From: a bacterium
GTDB lineage: Bacteria > Hydrogenedentota > Hydrogenedentia > Hydrogenedentiales > SLHB01
DNA length: 47,387 nt
Assembly: GCA_024231375.1 (NCBI GenBank)
Contig: JAAEQP010001655.1
Span: forward strand, 1-47,387
Reading direction: 5' to 3'
The position numbers and the translations under genes were made by a program. Of the stretch, positions 16,943-25,020 are shown piece after piece. The notes beneath the pieces were generated by a model. It saw only the letters and a list, made by a program, of their open reading frames with translations. It had not been told where the DNA came from and ran no database searches. Position 1 is the first letter of the stretch; every line of letters begins with the position of its first letter.

Positions 16943-18322
16943 CTACTCCCGCCTCATATATCCTGCCACCGCCACGGTCATGGCGGCTACGAAGAAGACT
17001 GCCAATCCACCGACCCGGATGCCGACATCGGCGATGCCCGCGTCCCGGACGAAGATATCGAGAAAGGACGTCAATCCCCAGTTGAGGGGCGAAAATGCGC
17101 TCACCTGTTGCATCGCCTTGGGCATGAGGAAGGTCGGGACCATGACGCCCGCCAAGGCCGCCGCGATGACCACCGCCGTTGCGCCGAAGGTGGACGCCTG
17201 CTCCTGGGTGCGGGCCAGAGTGCCCACCATCATACCGAATCCGGTGGCTGCCAGCGCGCACGCCAAGGCCACCATCCACAACGCAGCGGGGTGGGGGCCC
17301 AGTTCCAGCGCGGGCGTGCCGCACATGGGCAAGAATGTGGTACCTATGATCAGCATCATGCCGAAGAGACCCAGGCACACCACCACGTAAACCGCCACTT
17401 TGCCGAGCAGGATCCAGACCGCGCTCACGGGCAGCGTCCGCAGGCGCACCAGGGTGCCGCCGTCCCGTTCTTTGATCATGCTTCCCGCCAAGGGTACCAC
17501 GATGAAGAACATGGCGAACAGGGCCCACGCGGGCACGTTCTGCTGCACCGAACTGGCGATGTTGTTCAGCGCTTCTTCGCTCGCATGCGATTCATTGACC
17601 GCGATGAGACCGCCGGGCGCCCAACCCAGTTCGTCGGGATCGACTTCGGGCACCATGCCTTCGTCCCAGAGCTCTTCCAGTTCCTTCTCCAAGCTCTCGC
17701 GCATCTCGTCGGAGAAAGCGCTCACGAAGGAGGTCACGATGACCTCCATCTCGATGCCCTGTGCAACCTGTTCGAGGGCCCCGCTGATGGCGCTTTTGAA
17801 CAACCCACCGGCGGCAGGGTCAAAGCACACCGAGAGTCCCGTGACCGGTTCCGACGGTTCCAAGGGGTCGGGTGGCTCATCGTCCGATTTGTTCGAGGGA
17901 CCGAATCCTTCTTCGTCCTCCGACTCTCCAATGCGCGCGAAGAAATCGGCCAACAGGTCGTCTGCGCCCTGCATCGAGGCTTCCGTTAGCCCTTCGGGGA
18001 TGACGATGCACACCTGGTACCGGCCTTGGGCGACCGCCGCCTGGGCCGTTTCCTCGGTGAGCGGCGCGCCGTCCAATTCCTTGACCACGTTGAAGGCGCC
18101 CGAATCCGTCAAGCGGCGCTCGAAGGTTTCGCCGTATACGCCTGTATCCTGATTCACGAGCAGGACGTCGCGCTTCACCTCGCGCATCGCGCGGAAGGAC
18201 TCTTCTTGAACCAACGTGCAGATGAACACCAAGGCCAGCGGCATGATGAAGATGATGGCGAGACCGGCCTTGTCGCGGCTGAGGACCAGCGCCTCTTTTC
18301 GTATGCATGCCAGTAGTTTCAT
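16943..18322 (-). CDS. ABC-2 type transporter permease
   Basis: A 459-residue exporter permease. One membrane segment near 20-38 (AGLAIIFIMPLALVFICTLV) is followed by an extracytoplasmic region of about 200 residues. Then come five further membrane segments from about 265 (ALFAMFFIVVPLAGS, IKERDGGTLVRLRTLPVS, VYVVVCLGLFGMML, LALAC...GFGMMVGTLA and the C-terminal pair). This is the ABC2_membrane_3 layout of NatB/YhgE-like lipid or peptide exporters. The start codon lies 4 nt after the stop of the ATPase gene, so they are a unit. The substrate is probably the product of the ACP and radical SAM genes, or the small peptide at 19186. Confidence 0.85.
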   Translation of the reverse strand: MKLLACIRKEALVLSRDKAGLAIIFIMPLALVFICTLVQEESFRAMREVKRDVLLVNQDTGVYGETFERRLTDSGAFNVVKELDGAPLTEETAQAAVAQGRYQVCIVIPEGLTEASMQGADDLLADFFARIGESEDEEGFGPSNKSDDEPPDPLEPSEPVTGLSVCFDPAAGGLFKSAISGALEQVAQGIEMEVIVTSFVSAFSDEMRESLEKELEELWDEGMVPEVDPDELGWAPGGLIAVNESHASEEALNNIASSVQQNVPAWALFAMFFIVVPLAGSMIKERDGGTLVRLRTLPVSAVWILLGKVAVYVVVCLGLFGMMLIIGTTFLPMCGTPALELGPHPAALWMVALACALAATGFGMMVGTLARTQEQASTFGATAVVIAAALAGVMVPTFLMPKAMQQVSAFSPLNWGLTSFLDIFVRDAGIADVGIRVGGLAVFFVAAMTVAVAGYMRRE

Positions 18323-18326
18323 GGCG

Positions 18327-19070
18327 TTAATCCCTCAACCGGTGGCCCGTGAGGGCGAGAAAGAGGGCTTCGAGATTGGCGCAGTCGTCGTGCTGACCGA
18401 TGAGGTCGGTCGGTGCGCCGGTGGCCACGATGCGCCCTTCGTCCATGATGGCAATGCGCGAACAGAACTGCTGGGCTTCTTCCATGTAGTGGGTGGTGTA
18501 GACCAGGGTGGTGCCCGACGCGTTGAGTTCGCGAAGACTTTCGAAGATTACGTTGCGCGACTGGGCGTCGATGCCCACAGTGGGTTCGTCGAGAATCAGA
18601 ATGGCCGGCTTGTGAAGGATGCCGGCCACGAGGTTGGCGCGACGGCGCATACCGCCGGAACATTTGCGCACCAACCGATCCGCATTGTCTTCCAGACCGG
18701 CCATGGTCAGGCATGCCGTCACGCGGCTTTGCAAAGACGCGCCGCTCAAGCCGTACATACGCGCGAAATAGGTCAGGTTCTCGCGGATGGTGAGTTCTTG
18801 GTAGAGGGCCACGTCTTGCGGGACAACGCCGATGACTTCGCGGATGCCCTGCCCGGCGGTCCTGGTGTTGATGCCGCGCACGTGGACCGATCCGTTGGTG
18901 GCGTTCAGCAATCCCGCAATGATGGAGATGACCGTGGTCTTGCCCGCGCCGTTGGGACCCAGCAAACCGAAGATCTCGCCCGGTTCGACGGCAATATCGA
19001 TCCCCTTAACCGCCGCCTCCCGAGCCTTGGGATACCGCTTCTCCAGACCTTCGATCAGAATGTCCGCCAT
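18327..19070 (-). CDS. ABC transporter ATP-binding protein
   Basis: A 247-residue ATPase of a two-component ABC-2 exporter. Walker A is GPNGAGKTT (38-46), the Q-loop is VVPQDVALY, the signature is C137-SGGM (Cys instead of the usual Leu), and Walker B is LILDEP with Asp161/Glu162. The H-loop reads YTTHYMEEAQ. The family is close to the CcmA/NatA type of drug, antibiotic or lipid exporters. It powers the permease encoded directly downstream. Confidence 0.93.
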   Translation of the reverse strand: MADILIEGLEKRYPKAREAAVKGIDIAVEPGEIFGLLGPNGAGKTTVISIIAGLLNATNGSVHVRGINTRTAGQGIREVIGVVPQDVALYQELTIRENLTYFARMYGLSGASLQSRVTACLTMAGLEDNADRLVRKCSGGMRRRANLVAGILHKPAILILDEPTVGIDAQSRNVIFESLRELNASGTTLVYTTHYMEEAQQFCSRIAIMDEGRIVATGAPTDLIGQHDDCANLEALFLALTGHRLRD

Positions 19071-19133
19071 GCATGGCCCCGCACGTTCGCCCCCGGACGA
19101 ACGACCAATCCGTCACCCCGAAAAAGAGGATTC

Positions 19134-19179
19134 GCCCGGTACCGGGCATATCCGAGTAGGCGCCGGCGCGTGCCGGCGC
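19134..19179 (-). terminator. Two palindromes between the small peptide gene and the ABC genes (possible attenuator)
   Basis: Reading on the minus strand from the stop at 19186, a perfect 8-bp GC stem with a 4-nt loop lies at 19160-19179. A 14-bp palindrome, GCCCGGTACCGGGC, follows at 19134-19147, and a run of five T lies a few nucleotides beyond it (about 19121-19125). Such a partial terminator after a first short gene would give more transcript for the peptide than for the ABC genes. No T-run follows the stronger hairpin directly. Confidence 0.45.
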
Positions 19180-19185
19180 ATCGCG

Positions 19186-19320
19186 TCAATCGTCGTTCTG
19201 GAACCAACTCGACTTGGTGTCGTTCACCTGCTGGACCTCGCCCCGCTTGAAATCGTCCATGTCGCTCAACCAACTGGCGAGGAAGGGAAGGCGTTTGCTC
19301 TTAAGAATCAGGTGCTTCAT
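19186..19320 (-). CDS. 44-residue peptide of unknown function
   Basis: A short gene reading MKHLILKSKRLPFLASWLSD at its start and ending in KSSWFQNDD. A GAGGT Shine-Dalgarno lies at good spacing, about four fifths of codons end in G or C, and a well-spaced promoter lies upstream on the same strand. The N-terminal half is basic and amphipathic, the C-terminal half polar with two Trp, no Cys and no Gly-Gly. It is the first gene of the unit that encodes the ABC exporter, ACP and radical SAM enzyme. It could be a modified-peptide precursor, a regulatory leader peptide or an accessory subunit. I know of no named family for it. Confidence 0.5.
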   Translation of the reverse strand: MKHLILKSKRLPFLASWLSDMDDFKRGEVQQVNDTKSSWFQNDD

Positions 19321-19394
19321 GTCAGACCTCGTGTTTCATGCCCGGCGCGCGCATCCCGGCCAGGCAACACCCCATGCTTCGAAACCAGGGCCGT

Positions 19395-19423
19395 ATTGTA
19401 CCGAGGCCCCCATGCGGACGCAA
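19395..19423 (-). promoter_or_regulatory. Promoter of the small peptide/ABC unit
   Basis: On the minus strand TTGCGT (19423-19418), 17 nt, then TACAAT (19400-19395). Transcription should start near 19388 and give a leader of about 68 nt before the peptide start at 19320. Confidence 0.55.
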
Positions 19424-19617
19424 GGCGCGGCATGGCAGCAGGTTAGTGCCGCGGAAGAGAAGGGGGACGACGGGGTGGACGTGGTGTTTCTCGTGAAGGC
19501 CTGGCCCGCCGGTGCGGCCATGGGAGGACTGGAGACCTGGCGGTCGTCGGATGTGGCTCGGTCAGAGACCGGCCACAACGGAAGAGGCCCCTTGGGAGAG
19601 GGTGAACGGAGTGTGAA

Positions 19618-19647
19618 TTGGCATTGCCTTCGGGGTTGTGCTTTAAT
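19618..19647 (+). promoter_or_regulatory. Promoter of the lipoprotein/dehydratase unit
   Basis: TTGGCA at 19618-19623, 18 nt, then TTTAAT at 19642-19647. The ATG of the lipoprotein gene comes 7 nt later, with no Shine-Dalgarno, so the transcript may start at or next to the start codon (leaderless). Confidence 0.55.
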
Positions 19648-19654
19648 CGCGGCC

Positions 19655-20377
19655 ATGAACCGTGTGCGTCTACCGAAGCCCTGCCTGCTCGCCATGGCGG
19701 CCTGTTGTGTCCTTCCGACGGCGTGCCGGTCCATCCCCTACGAGCATGGCGTGTCGGTCCACGACCCGGCCTTGGTATCGACGCTACGGACTTCGACGGC
19801 CACGTACTACCCGGACCAGTTCGAGGCGGTTCATCGCAATATCCTGACGTCTCTGGGGTATCAGTTCGATATGCTGACCTATTCTGTGGCCCGCCAGCCC
19901 GGTGACTTGCGTGTTGTGGCCACCAGTGGAATGGGGGGAACCCTGTACGAAGTGACGGGGACCGCCACGACCGACCCCCGCATTCTCCAGAACGCCGCCG
20001 CCCTCCCCAAGTCATGGCTGACAAGGGACCTTTACGGCGACGCGCGCCTGGTGTGCTTGGAACGGCCCGGCGCGGGTCATGCCTTGGTGCTCCATGCCGA
20101 CGGGCGGTACGGGTTGATACGCGAGACGGGCCGAAACGCCATCGACGAGTACGTGTTCGAGCCCGGCACGGAGCGTCCTGTGGAGTACCTGCGGGTCCGC
20201 CGGGGCCGGTGCGTCTACCGTGCCCGGTTCCACGATTTCGGCGCCGTGGAGGGCCATCCCGGCGTTCTCCCCCGGCGCGTGACCATCGAGAGCTTCCGCC
20301 GGAGCTACCGTCAGGTGGTGACCCTGCTGGAACTTACGCCAGGGCCCATCGACGACGCCCTGTTTGACGAGGAGTGA
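19655..20377 (+). CDS. Probable lipoprotein, DUF3261-like (tentative)
   Basis: A 240-residue exported protein. The N-terminus MNRVRLPKPCLLAMAACCVL is a signal peptide ending in TACRS, a possible lipobox. The body is beta-rich: DQFEAVHRNILTSLGYQFDMLTY, RQPGDLRVVATSGMGGTLYEV, and alternating strands to the end. Size and layout resemble DUF3261 lipoproteins found in aryl polyene loci, but the match is by impression only. The gene starts without a ribosome site, 7 nt after a -10 box. It is followed after 9 nt by the FabZ-like gene, so both form one operon. Confidence 0.6.
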   Translation: MNRVRLPKPCLLAMAACCVLPTACRSIPYEHGVSVHDPALVSTLRTSTATYYPDQFEAVHRNILTSLGYQFDMLTYSVARQPGDLRVVATSGMGGTLYEVTGTATTDPRILQNAAALPKSWLTRDLYGDARLVCLERPGAGHALVLHADGRYGLIRETGRNAIDEYVFEPGTERPVEYLRVRRGRCVYRARFHDFGAVEGHPGVLPRRVTIESFRRSYRQVVTLLELTPGPIDDALFDEE

Positions 20378-20386
20378 ACGCCGCCC

Positions 20387-20761
20387 ATGCGTGACGATGT
20401 CGAACAAGCCCTTCAGGCCGAGCCCATCGGGGACGGGAACGGCGGATTCACGGCGCAGTTCGTTTTTCGGCCCGACATGCCCGTGTTCCAGGGGCATTTC
20501 CCCGGGAATCCCATCGTGCCGGGCGTGATGCAGCTTGAGATGGTCCGGTTCTGCTACGAACGTGTGACGGGCGGCAGCGCCCACATTCGCCGGGTGGTGA
20601 AGGCCAAGTACAGCGGGAAGGCCCTGCCAGGCGTAGCGATAGACCTCGCCGCGTCGACCGCGGCGCATGCCGACGGTGTCCTCGTCAGGGCCTCGCTCGC
20701 ATCCAGTGAGGGTCCCATCTCCACCATTCAGATGGTCCTTTCTTTGGCGTCGCGATGTTGA
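20387..20761 (+). CDS. FabZ-like 3-hydroxyacyl-ACP dehydratase (hotdog fold)
   Basis: A 124-residue single-domain hotdog protein. QGHFPGNPIVPGVMQLEM holds the catalytic pair His37 and Glu51 in FabZ order. It is shorter than housekeeping FabZ and starts directly at the fold, like the specialised dehydratases of aryl polyene and flexirubin loci. It would dehydrate a beta-hydroxyacyl chain on the ACP encoded at 16604. GAGGAG about 12 nt upstream is the likely ribosome site and overlaps the end of the lipoprotein gene. Confidence 0.85.
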   Translation: MRDDVEQALQAEPIGDGNGGFTAQFVFRPDMPVFQGHFPGNPIVPGVMQLEMVRFCYERVTGGSAHIRRVVKAKYSGKALPGVAIDLAASTAAHADGVLVRASLASSEGPISTIQMVLSLASRC

Positions 20762-20786
20762 ACGCGGCTCTCGCCGCGGGTACAAT
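20758..20786 (+). promoter_or_regulatory. Promoter of the leader/radical SAM transcript
   Basis: TTGAAC at 20758-20763, exactly 17 nt, then TACAAT at 20781-20786. It overlaps the last codons of the dehydratase gene. Transcription from about 20793 would give a 300-nt leader before the radical SAM gene. Confidence 0.6.
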
Positions 20787-20792
20787 GGTCTA

Positions 20793-21091
20793 AGTTCATT
20801 GGTGGTGGCCACCGATGGATCCTGATGGGAAACGTCGGCAGGGAGGGCCTGCGCGGCTCCTCCCTCGCAGGACACGCCCGAATTGCCGCAATGCCGCGCC
20901 TCTTCACTGGGGTGAGCGGCCCTCTACCAGCGACCGGGTCCAGCCTTGGATACGGAGCTGGCGCGCCGTGGCCGGTCAACCCGACCTTTCTCACCCGCGA
21001 GGGATATCCGTGTCGCAGAATGTCTTGCGGGACTAGGCGGATCGCCAATCGGCGCGAGTGAGGCGTCAACCATGAAAAGGAATGCGGAATA
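20793..21091 (+). other. Long structured leader or small RNA upstream of the radical SAM gene
   Basis: 300 nt with no long gene. Two overlapping, mutually exclusive stems are visible: AGGGAGG (20840-20846) with CCTCCCT (20859-20865), and CCTGCG (20848-20853) with CGCAGG (20866-20871). This is the layout of a switching leader. The cobalamin riboswitch B12-box (GCCAGGAGACC-like) is absent, and no other known RNA class was recognised. It could equally be a separate small RNA. Confidence 0.35.
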
Positions 21092-21092
21092 G
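21072..21092 (+). CDS. Six-codon upstream reading frame (possible coupling peptide)
   Basis: ATG at 21072 reads MKRNAE and stops with TAG at 21090-21092, whose G is the first base of the GTG start of the radical SAM gene (TAGTG). GAGGCG lies about 7 nt upstream. Such a frame could couple translation to the following gene, but chance is not excluded. Confidence 0.25.
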   Translation: MKRNAE

Positions 21093-22798
21093 TGCAGAAC
21101 AAGCTTCTCTTGACGGCGGTTTTCGGCCCCTATGGAGTGCGCGACGAGTATGGCGAGGACTTGGGTTGCCAAATGGAACTCCTGAACAACCAAATCACCC
21201 GGGAGCAGGGGGCCCATTCTCCGCGGCAGTCCTATTGGAGTTTCGGGTTATATCTGATGGCCGAAAACGTTTCGGTTCCGGCGACGGTACTCGATTTTCC
21301 CACCTGGAAGGATTTTGTAGCCGAACTCGAGAAGGGCTATACCCACGTCGGCATCAGTTTCATCGTGCCCAACGTGCTGAAGGCGAAGCGGATGGCCGAG
21401 TATGTGCGCGAACACTATCCGGATACCCAGATAATCCTCGGCGGATACGGTACGGTCATTCCCGATCTTGAGGAGATCGTCCCGCACGACGCGGTTTGCA
21501 CCGGAGAAGGCGTGCGGTGGTTGCGGGAGTATTTCGGGGAAGACGCGGACGCGCCGCTGGTCCACCCCGCTCTGGTCGGTCCCGCCTATGAATACGTGTA
21601 CGGCTATCAAACGAAGCCAAAGGGCGGCATTCTGATGCCCGGACTCGGGTGTGAGAACGGCTGCACGTTCTGCATCACGTCCCACAAGTTCAACAAACGT
21701 TATGTCCCCTTGCTGAAGACGGGCAAGGACGTGTTCGAGGTGTGCAGAAGTTCCGAGGAAGCCAAACGGATCATCGGGTTCTCTGTGATGGACGAGAACT
21801 TCCTGAAACAACCCGAGCGCGCGCGTGAACTCCTGGCCGAGATGGAGAAGGCCAACAAACCCTACGTGTTCGATCTCTTCTCGTCGGCCGAGGTGGTGCA
21901 GCAACTGGGCGTTGATTTCCTGGTGCGCCTCGGCGTTCGTATGCTGTGGATCGGCGTCGAATCCAAGGCCAACCGGCATGAGAAGACGAAGGGAATCGAC
22001 TTGGCCGGGCTGATTCGAGATCTTCAGGCCAACGGGATCGTCGTTCAAGCGTCGTCCATTCTGTTCCAAGACCATCATGATCCCGTCACCATCCAGGAAG
22101 ACATCGACTGGGTAATCGGCCTCGGGTCGAACCTGACCCAGTTCATGAACTACACCCCGTACCCGACCACCAGTCTCTACCGCGAGCTCGACGACCAAGG
22201 CCGACTGAATGACTTGCACTACCGCCATCAGCACGGGCAGGGAAGGCTCAACTTCGACCATCCCCATTTCCCGGAACCCAAGGACCATGTCCGCATTCTT
22301 CGCAAGGCGTTCCGCAAGAAGTTCCGGACCGACGGCCCCGGTGTCTTGAACATGGCGCTGACGGCCATCGCCGGGTATCGGCAGGCGCGGAAGGATCTGC
22401 GCGACCGAAACGAACAGGGGCTTGCGTGGAACCCGGAGACCCTTCGCTACGAGAACCAGGAAGGGGCCGGACCCGACCGGTTTATGAAGCGCCGCGTCAA
22501 GATGATGAGAAGCATGGCCATCAAGACGCGTCCTGTGTTGCTGGCCGCGTGGGTGTTCGCACCCAACCGCGAAGCTCGCGCAAAGGCCAGGCGCGGCATG
22601 CGGCTTTTCGCCGAAACCTTCGGGAAACCCAGAATCATGGACACGGCCAGGGCTCTGGGCCTCATCGTTCTCGGTTTTGTGGAAACGTTTCGATTTCGCG
22701 CGCATCGGCTCATGGGCGCCGAGTCCATCGTGCGGCAGCCGCCCGTTAGGTTGACTGCGTATCGGCACGACGTCCATGCCGACGCCGAAACGGGCTGA
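21092..22798 (+). CDS. Cobalamin-binding-domain radical SAM enzyme, second copy (distinct subfamily)
   Basis: A 568-residue enzyme. Residues 1-150 form a B12-binding-type Rossmann domain (VGISFIVPNVLKAKRM, IILGGYGTVIPDL, VCTGEGVRWLREYF). The radical SAM cluster is C187-x3-C191-x2-C194 (GCENGCTFC), followed by FSVMDENFL and WIGVESKANRHEKTKG. A C-terminal extension of about 190 residues is basic and helical (RKAFRKKFRTDGPGVLN ... RFMKRRVKMMRSMA), longer than in the enzyme at 15154 and possibly membrane-associated. It is not a paralogue of close identity. The substrate may again be an acyl or polar lipid. The start is GTG with AAGGA 11 nt upstream. Confidence 0.85.
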   Translation: MQNKLLLTAVFGPYGVRDEYGEDLGCQMELLNNQITREQGAHSPRQSYWSFGLYLMAENVSVPATVLDFPTWKDFVAELEKGYTHVGISFIVPNVLKAKRMAEYVREHYPDTQIILGGYGTVIPDLEEIVPHDAVCTGEGVRWLREYFGEDADAPLVHPALVGPAYEYVYGYQTKPKGGILMPGLGCENGCTFCITSHKFNKRYVPLLKTGKDVFEVCRSSEEAKRIIGFSVMDENFLKQPERARELLAEMEKANKPYVFDLFSSAEVVQQLGVDFLVRLGVRMLWIGVESKANRHEKTKGIDLAGLIRDLQANGIVVQASSILFQDHHDPVTIQEDIDWVIGLGSNLTQFMNYTPYPTTSLYRELDDQGRLNDLHYRHQHGQGRLNFDHPHFPEPKDHVRILRKAFRKKFRTDGPGVLNMALTAIAGYRQARKDLRDRNEQGLAWNPETLRYENQEGAGPDRFMKRRVKMMRSMAIKTRPVLLAAWVFAPNREARAKARRGMRLFAETFGKPRIMDTARALGLIVLGFVETFRFRAHRLMGAESIVRQPPVRLTAYRHDVHADAETG

Positions 22799-22842
22799 TC
22801 AAGCACGGCCTGTCCATGGTGCGGTTGCGCGCCGGATCGAGG

Positions 22843-25020
22843 CTACAGGAATCGGATCGAGTACAGGTCGGCATCGCTCATGACGAACCGGAGCCTGACT
22901 GGTGCGCCTTCGAATCCCGCCAATTCGCGGTTCTTGCCCCAGGTCACGGCGCGTTCAACGTGGTCGCCGTAGATCTCGGAGCAGTCGTCCAGGGAGAAGC
23001 CGGGGATCGGGTTCCCTTCGGCGTCCTGGATCTCGCATCGAAGACTTCCCGCCGCGGACGTGGCGTAGTTCAGAATCAACTCGGTCTCGGCGGGTACCGG
23101 TTCGCCAGGAAGCAAGGCATCGGATGTGCCGTCGGGCGCCAGGATGTTGGCCAGCGTCAATTCTTCGCCCCCTTCGCAGGTGTAGACCGCGCCGCCGGTC
23201 TCGGCGGCCTTGGCGAGTTGCGCCGCGCCGTTGGCGGCTACGGAAGCGATTTCCTCAGGCGACAGAGCCCGGCGCACCACCGTGATGTCGTCGGCGAATC
23301 CGAGGAAGGGCTCGTTGGTCTGTGCGGCGGGTTCGTAGTCTTCGCCAAACTGAACGTCGCCCAGATTGAAGGCGATGGGACCACCGCCGGGCTTGCCGCC
23401 TTCCGCGACCGGCTTGCCGTCGAAGTAGAGACGGATGACGCCGTCGTTGTAAGTGGCTGCGATGTGGTGTACGGCGTCGTTGCCGCTTTCCAGGCTCCAA
23501 TCGGGCACGGCTTCGTTGGTGGCCACGACCATCACCCCGTTGTAGGCGAAGCGAATGGCGGCCTTGGTGTCGCTGACGCTCCCGTCCGCATCAATGTCCA
23601 ACCACATCTCACCTTTGGTCGTGGGCAAGGCACCGCCGTTGTAGGCCGAGAACAGGCGGCGATGGCCTTTCGGCACCTTGCGCAGGTGAACGGCGAAGGT
23701 CGCCTGATTGCCGAGGTCCTTGGTGTCGGGAATGCTCAGAATGGACGGCTTGGTGAACTGGATTGACTGGGCGCCGACGAGGGGGGTGTCCGTTACGCGC
23801 ATCACGGTACGCGGTGCCGGTGCTTCATCGGCTTTCTGGCCATCACCGGTGAAGGTGAAGACCTTGGTGGTGAACTCGCCGCCCGTGGCGGGCGCGTTGG
23901 CCGACACGAACCCGTCCTGGCGAATGGTGAACCGGCGCATGCCGCAGGGCCCGACGTAGTAGCCTTCGGAACTGTACACCGACAACTCGTCAGGCAGACC
24001 GGGGGTGTCCGAACGTGTTACCACGATGCCCCAGGCGGTCATGTTGTTGCGGTTGACCCAGCGGGAGGTCTGAAGGCCGGGTCGGATGAAGGCTTCGCGC
24101 CACCGGTTCCAGTGCTCGCCGTCGCGGCTGGTCATGAAGACGCCGTCCGACACGCCAGGATAGTGATGCACCTTGAGGTCGCGCGAGGGTACGAACCGTT
24201 TGGGGAAGCCCATGAAGATGTGGGGCGCACGGTAGTAGGGCGCGATGGCGTTTGTATAGAGATGCTCGGGCGGGGTGTCGCCGTAGTCGATGTAGTGGGG
24301 TTCCGTCCAACTGGCGAAATCCGGGGACGTACACGTCATGATGTCGCGGACTCGGTTGTTGAACCCGCGATGGAAGTCGACATACCGGCCGCGAACCGTG
24401 TCGTAGAAGGCCAGGTTCTGCGAATCGAAGGCGCCCTTGGAAATGACGGGCTTCTCCGACACGAGGGTCCAGTGGATGGCGTCGGGGGATGTGAATGCGA
24501 CCAGCCCGCCTTTCTCGCCGCCACCGAGGGCTTTGTACTGCGCCTCGGGCGGGCAATTGGGGTTCTCGTCCTTGAAGGGCGCGAAGTTGTGGACGCCGAT
24601 GCCCGTCCACATGATGTTGTTGTCCGTGGACCCTTCGTGTTCGATAAGACCCAACGACGGTTTGTCCCAGTGGATGCCATCCACGCTGACGGCATAGCAC
24701 ACCTTCTGTTCCGAGACTTCCTTGGTCTCAAGGTCGAAGTTCGAGGCTCGGTAGTACATTCGGTAGAGGGGTCCGTCCTGGAACACGCGCACGTAGCAGC
24801 ATGTGTTGCCCTCCCAGGGTTCGTCGAACACGATGGACAATTCGCGCGGCTGCGGGTTGTGCAGTTCGAGGGCTACGCCGTCCGTCGACTCGATGAGATA
24901 CTCGTCGACGAAGAGTTCGAGCCGGTCGTCGATGGCGATGGGGTCGGCGGCGAGTGCCGGCATGGCCGCGAGAGCGATGGCGCAGAGAAGGGCCATGGAC
25001 GTGCGAATGGTCGTACACAT
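22843..25020 (-). CDS. Secreted five-bladed-propeller glycosidase-like protein with inserted LamG domain
   Basis: A 725-residue secreted protein with a signal peptide (SMALLCAIALAAMPALAA). Residues 30-390 are a GH43/GH32-like beta-propeller (YRMYYRASNFD, VSVDGIHWDKPSLGLIEHEG, MTSRDGEHWNRWREAFIRPG). Residues 425-590 are a LamG/concanavalin-like domain (FAVHLRKVPKGHRR, HHIAATYNDGVIRLYFDGKPV, VVRRALSPEEIASV). The last 100 residues (LILNYATSAAGSLRCEIQDA ... RLRFVMSDADLYSIRF) are a beta domain that in relatives usually follows the propeller directly. The ATG at 25020 has AAAGGAACG upstream; an open frame to 25257 only translates repeats (VILNEVKDL). The enzymatic activity is unproven. Confidence 0.78.
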   Translation of the reverse strand: MCTTIRTSMALLCAIALAAMPALAADPIAIDDRLELFVDEYLIESTDGVALELHNPQPRELSIVFDEPWEGNTCCYVRVFQDGPLYRMYYRASNFDLETKEVSEQKVCYAVSVDGIHWDKPSLGLIEHEGSTDNNIMWTGIGVHNFAPFKDENPNCPPEAQYKALGGGEKGGLVAFTSPDAIHWTLVSEKPVISKGAFDSQNLAFYDTVRGRYVDFHRGFNNRVRDIMTCTSPDFASWTEPHYIDYGDTPPEHLYTNAIAPYYRAPHIFMGFPKRFVPSRDLKVHHYPGVSDGVFMTSRDGEHWNRWREAFIRPGLQTSRWVNRNNMTAWGIVVTRSDTPGLPDELSVYSSEGYYVGPCGMRRFTIRQDGFVSANAPATGGEFTTKVFTFTGDGQKADEAPAPRTVMRVTDTPLVGAQSIQFTKPSILSIPDTKDLGNQATFAVHLRKVPKGHRRLFSAYNGGALPTTKGEMWLDIDADGSVSDTKAAIRFAYNGVMVVATNEAVPDWSLESGNDAVHHIAATYNDGVIRLYFDGKPVAEGGKPGGGPIAFNLGDVQFGEDYEPAAQTNEPFLGFADDITVVRRALSPEEIASVAANGAAQLAKAAETGGAVYTCEGGEELTLANILAPDGTSDALLPGEPVPAETELILNYATSAAGSLRCEIQDAEGNPIPGFSLDDCSEIYGDHVERAVTWGKNRELAGFEGAPVRLRFVMSDADLYSIRFL

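Larger units (their letters stand above)
19321..19654. other. Divergent promoter region
   Basis: 333 nt between the minus-strand peptide/ABC unit and the plus-strand lipoprotein/dehydratase unit. It contains one promoter-like sequence for each direction (entered separately). No other coding feature was supported; a plus-strand open frame covering it lacks a ribosome site. Confidence 0.5.

Noticed and set aside
20793..21091. Cobalamin riboswitch upstream of the B12-dependent radical SAM gene
   Set aside because: No B12 box and no matching core helices were found, despite the attractive position.
13793..22798. Complete aryl polyene or ladderane cluster
   Set aside because: No ketosynthase, ketoreductase, ligase, acyltransferase or MMPL exporter is present in the window, so only a partial resemblance can be stated.
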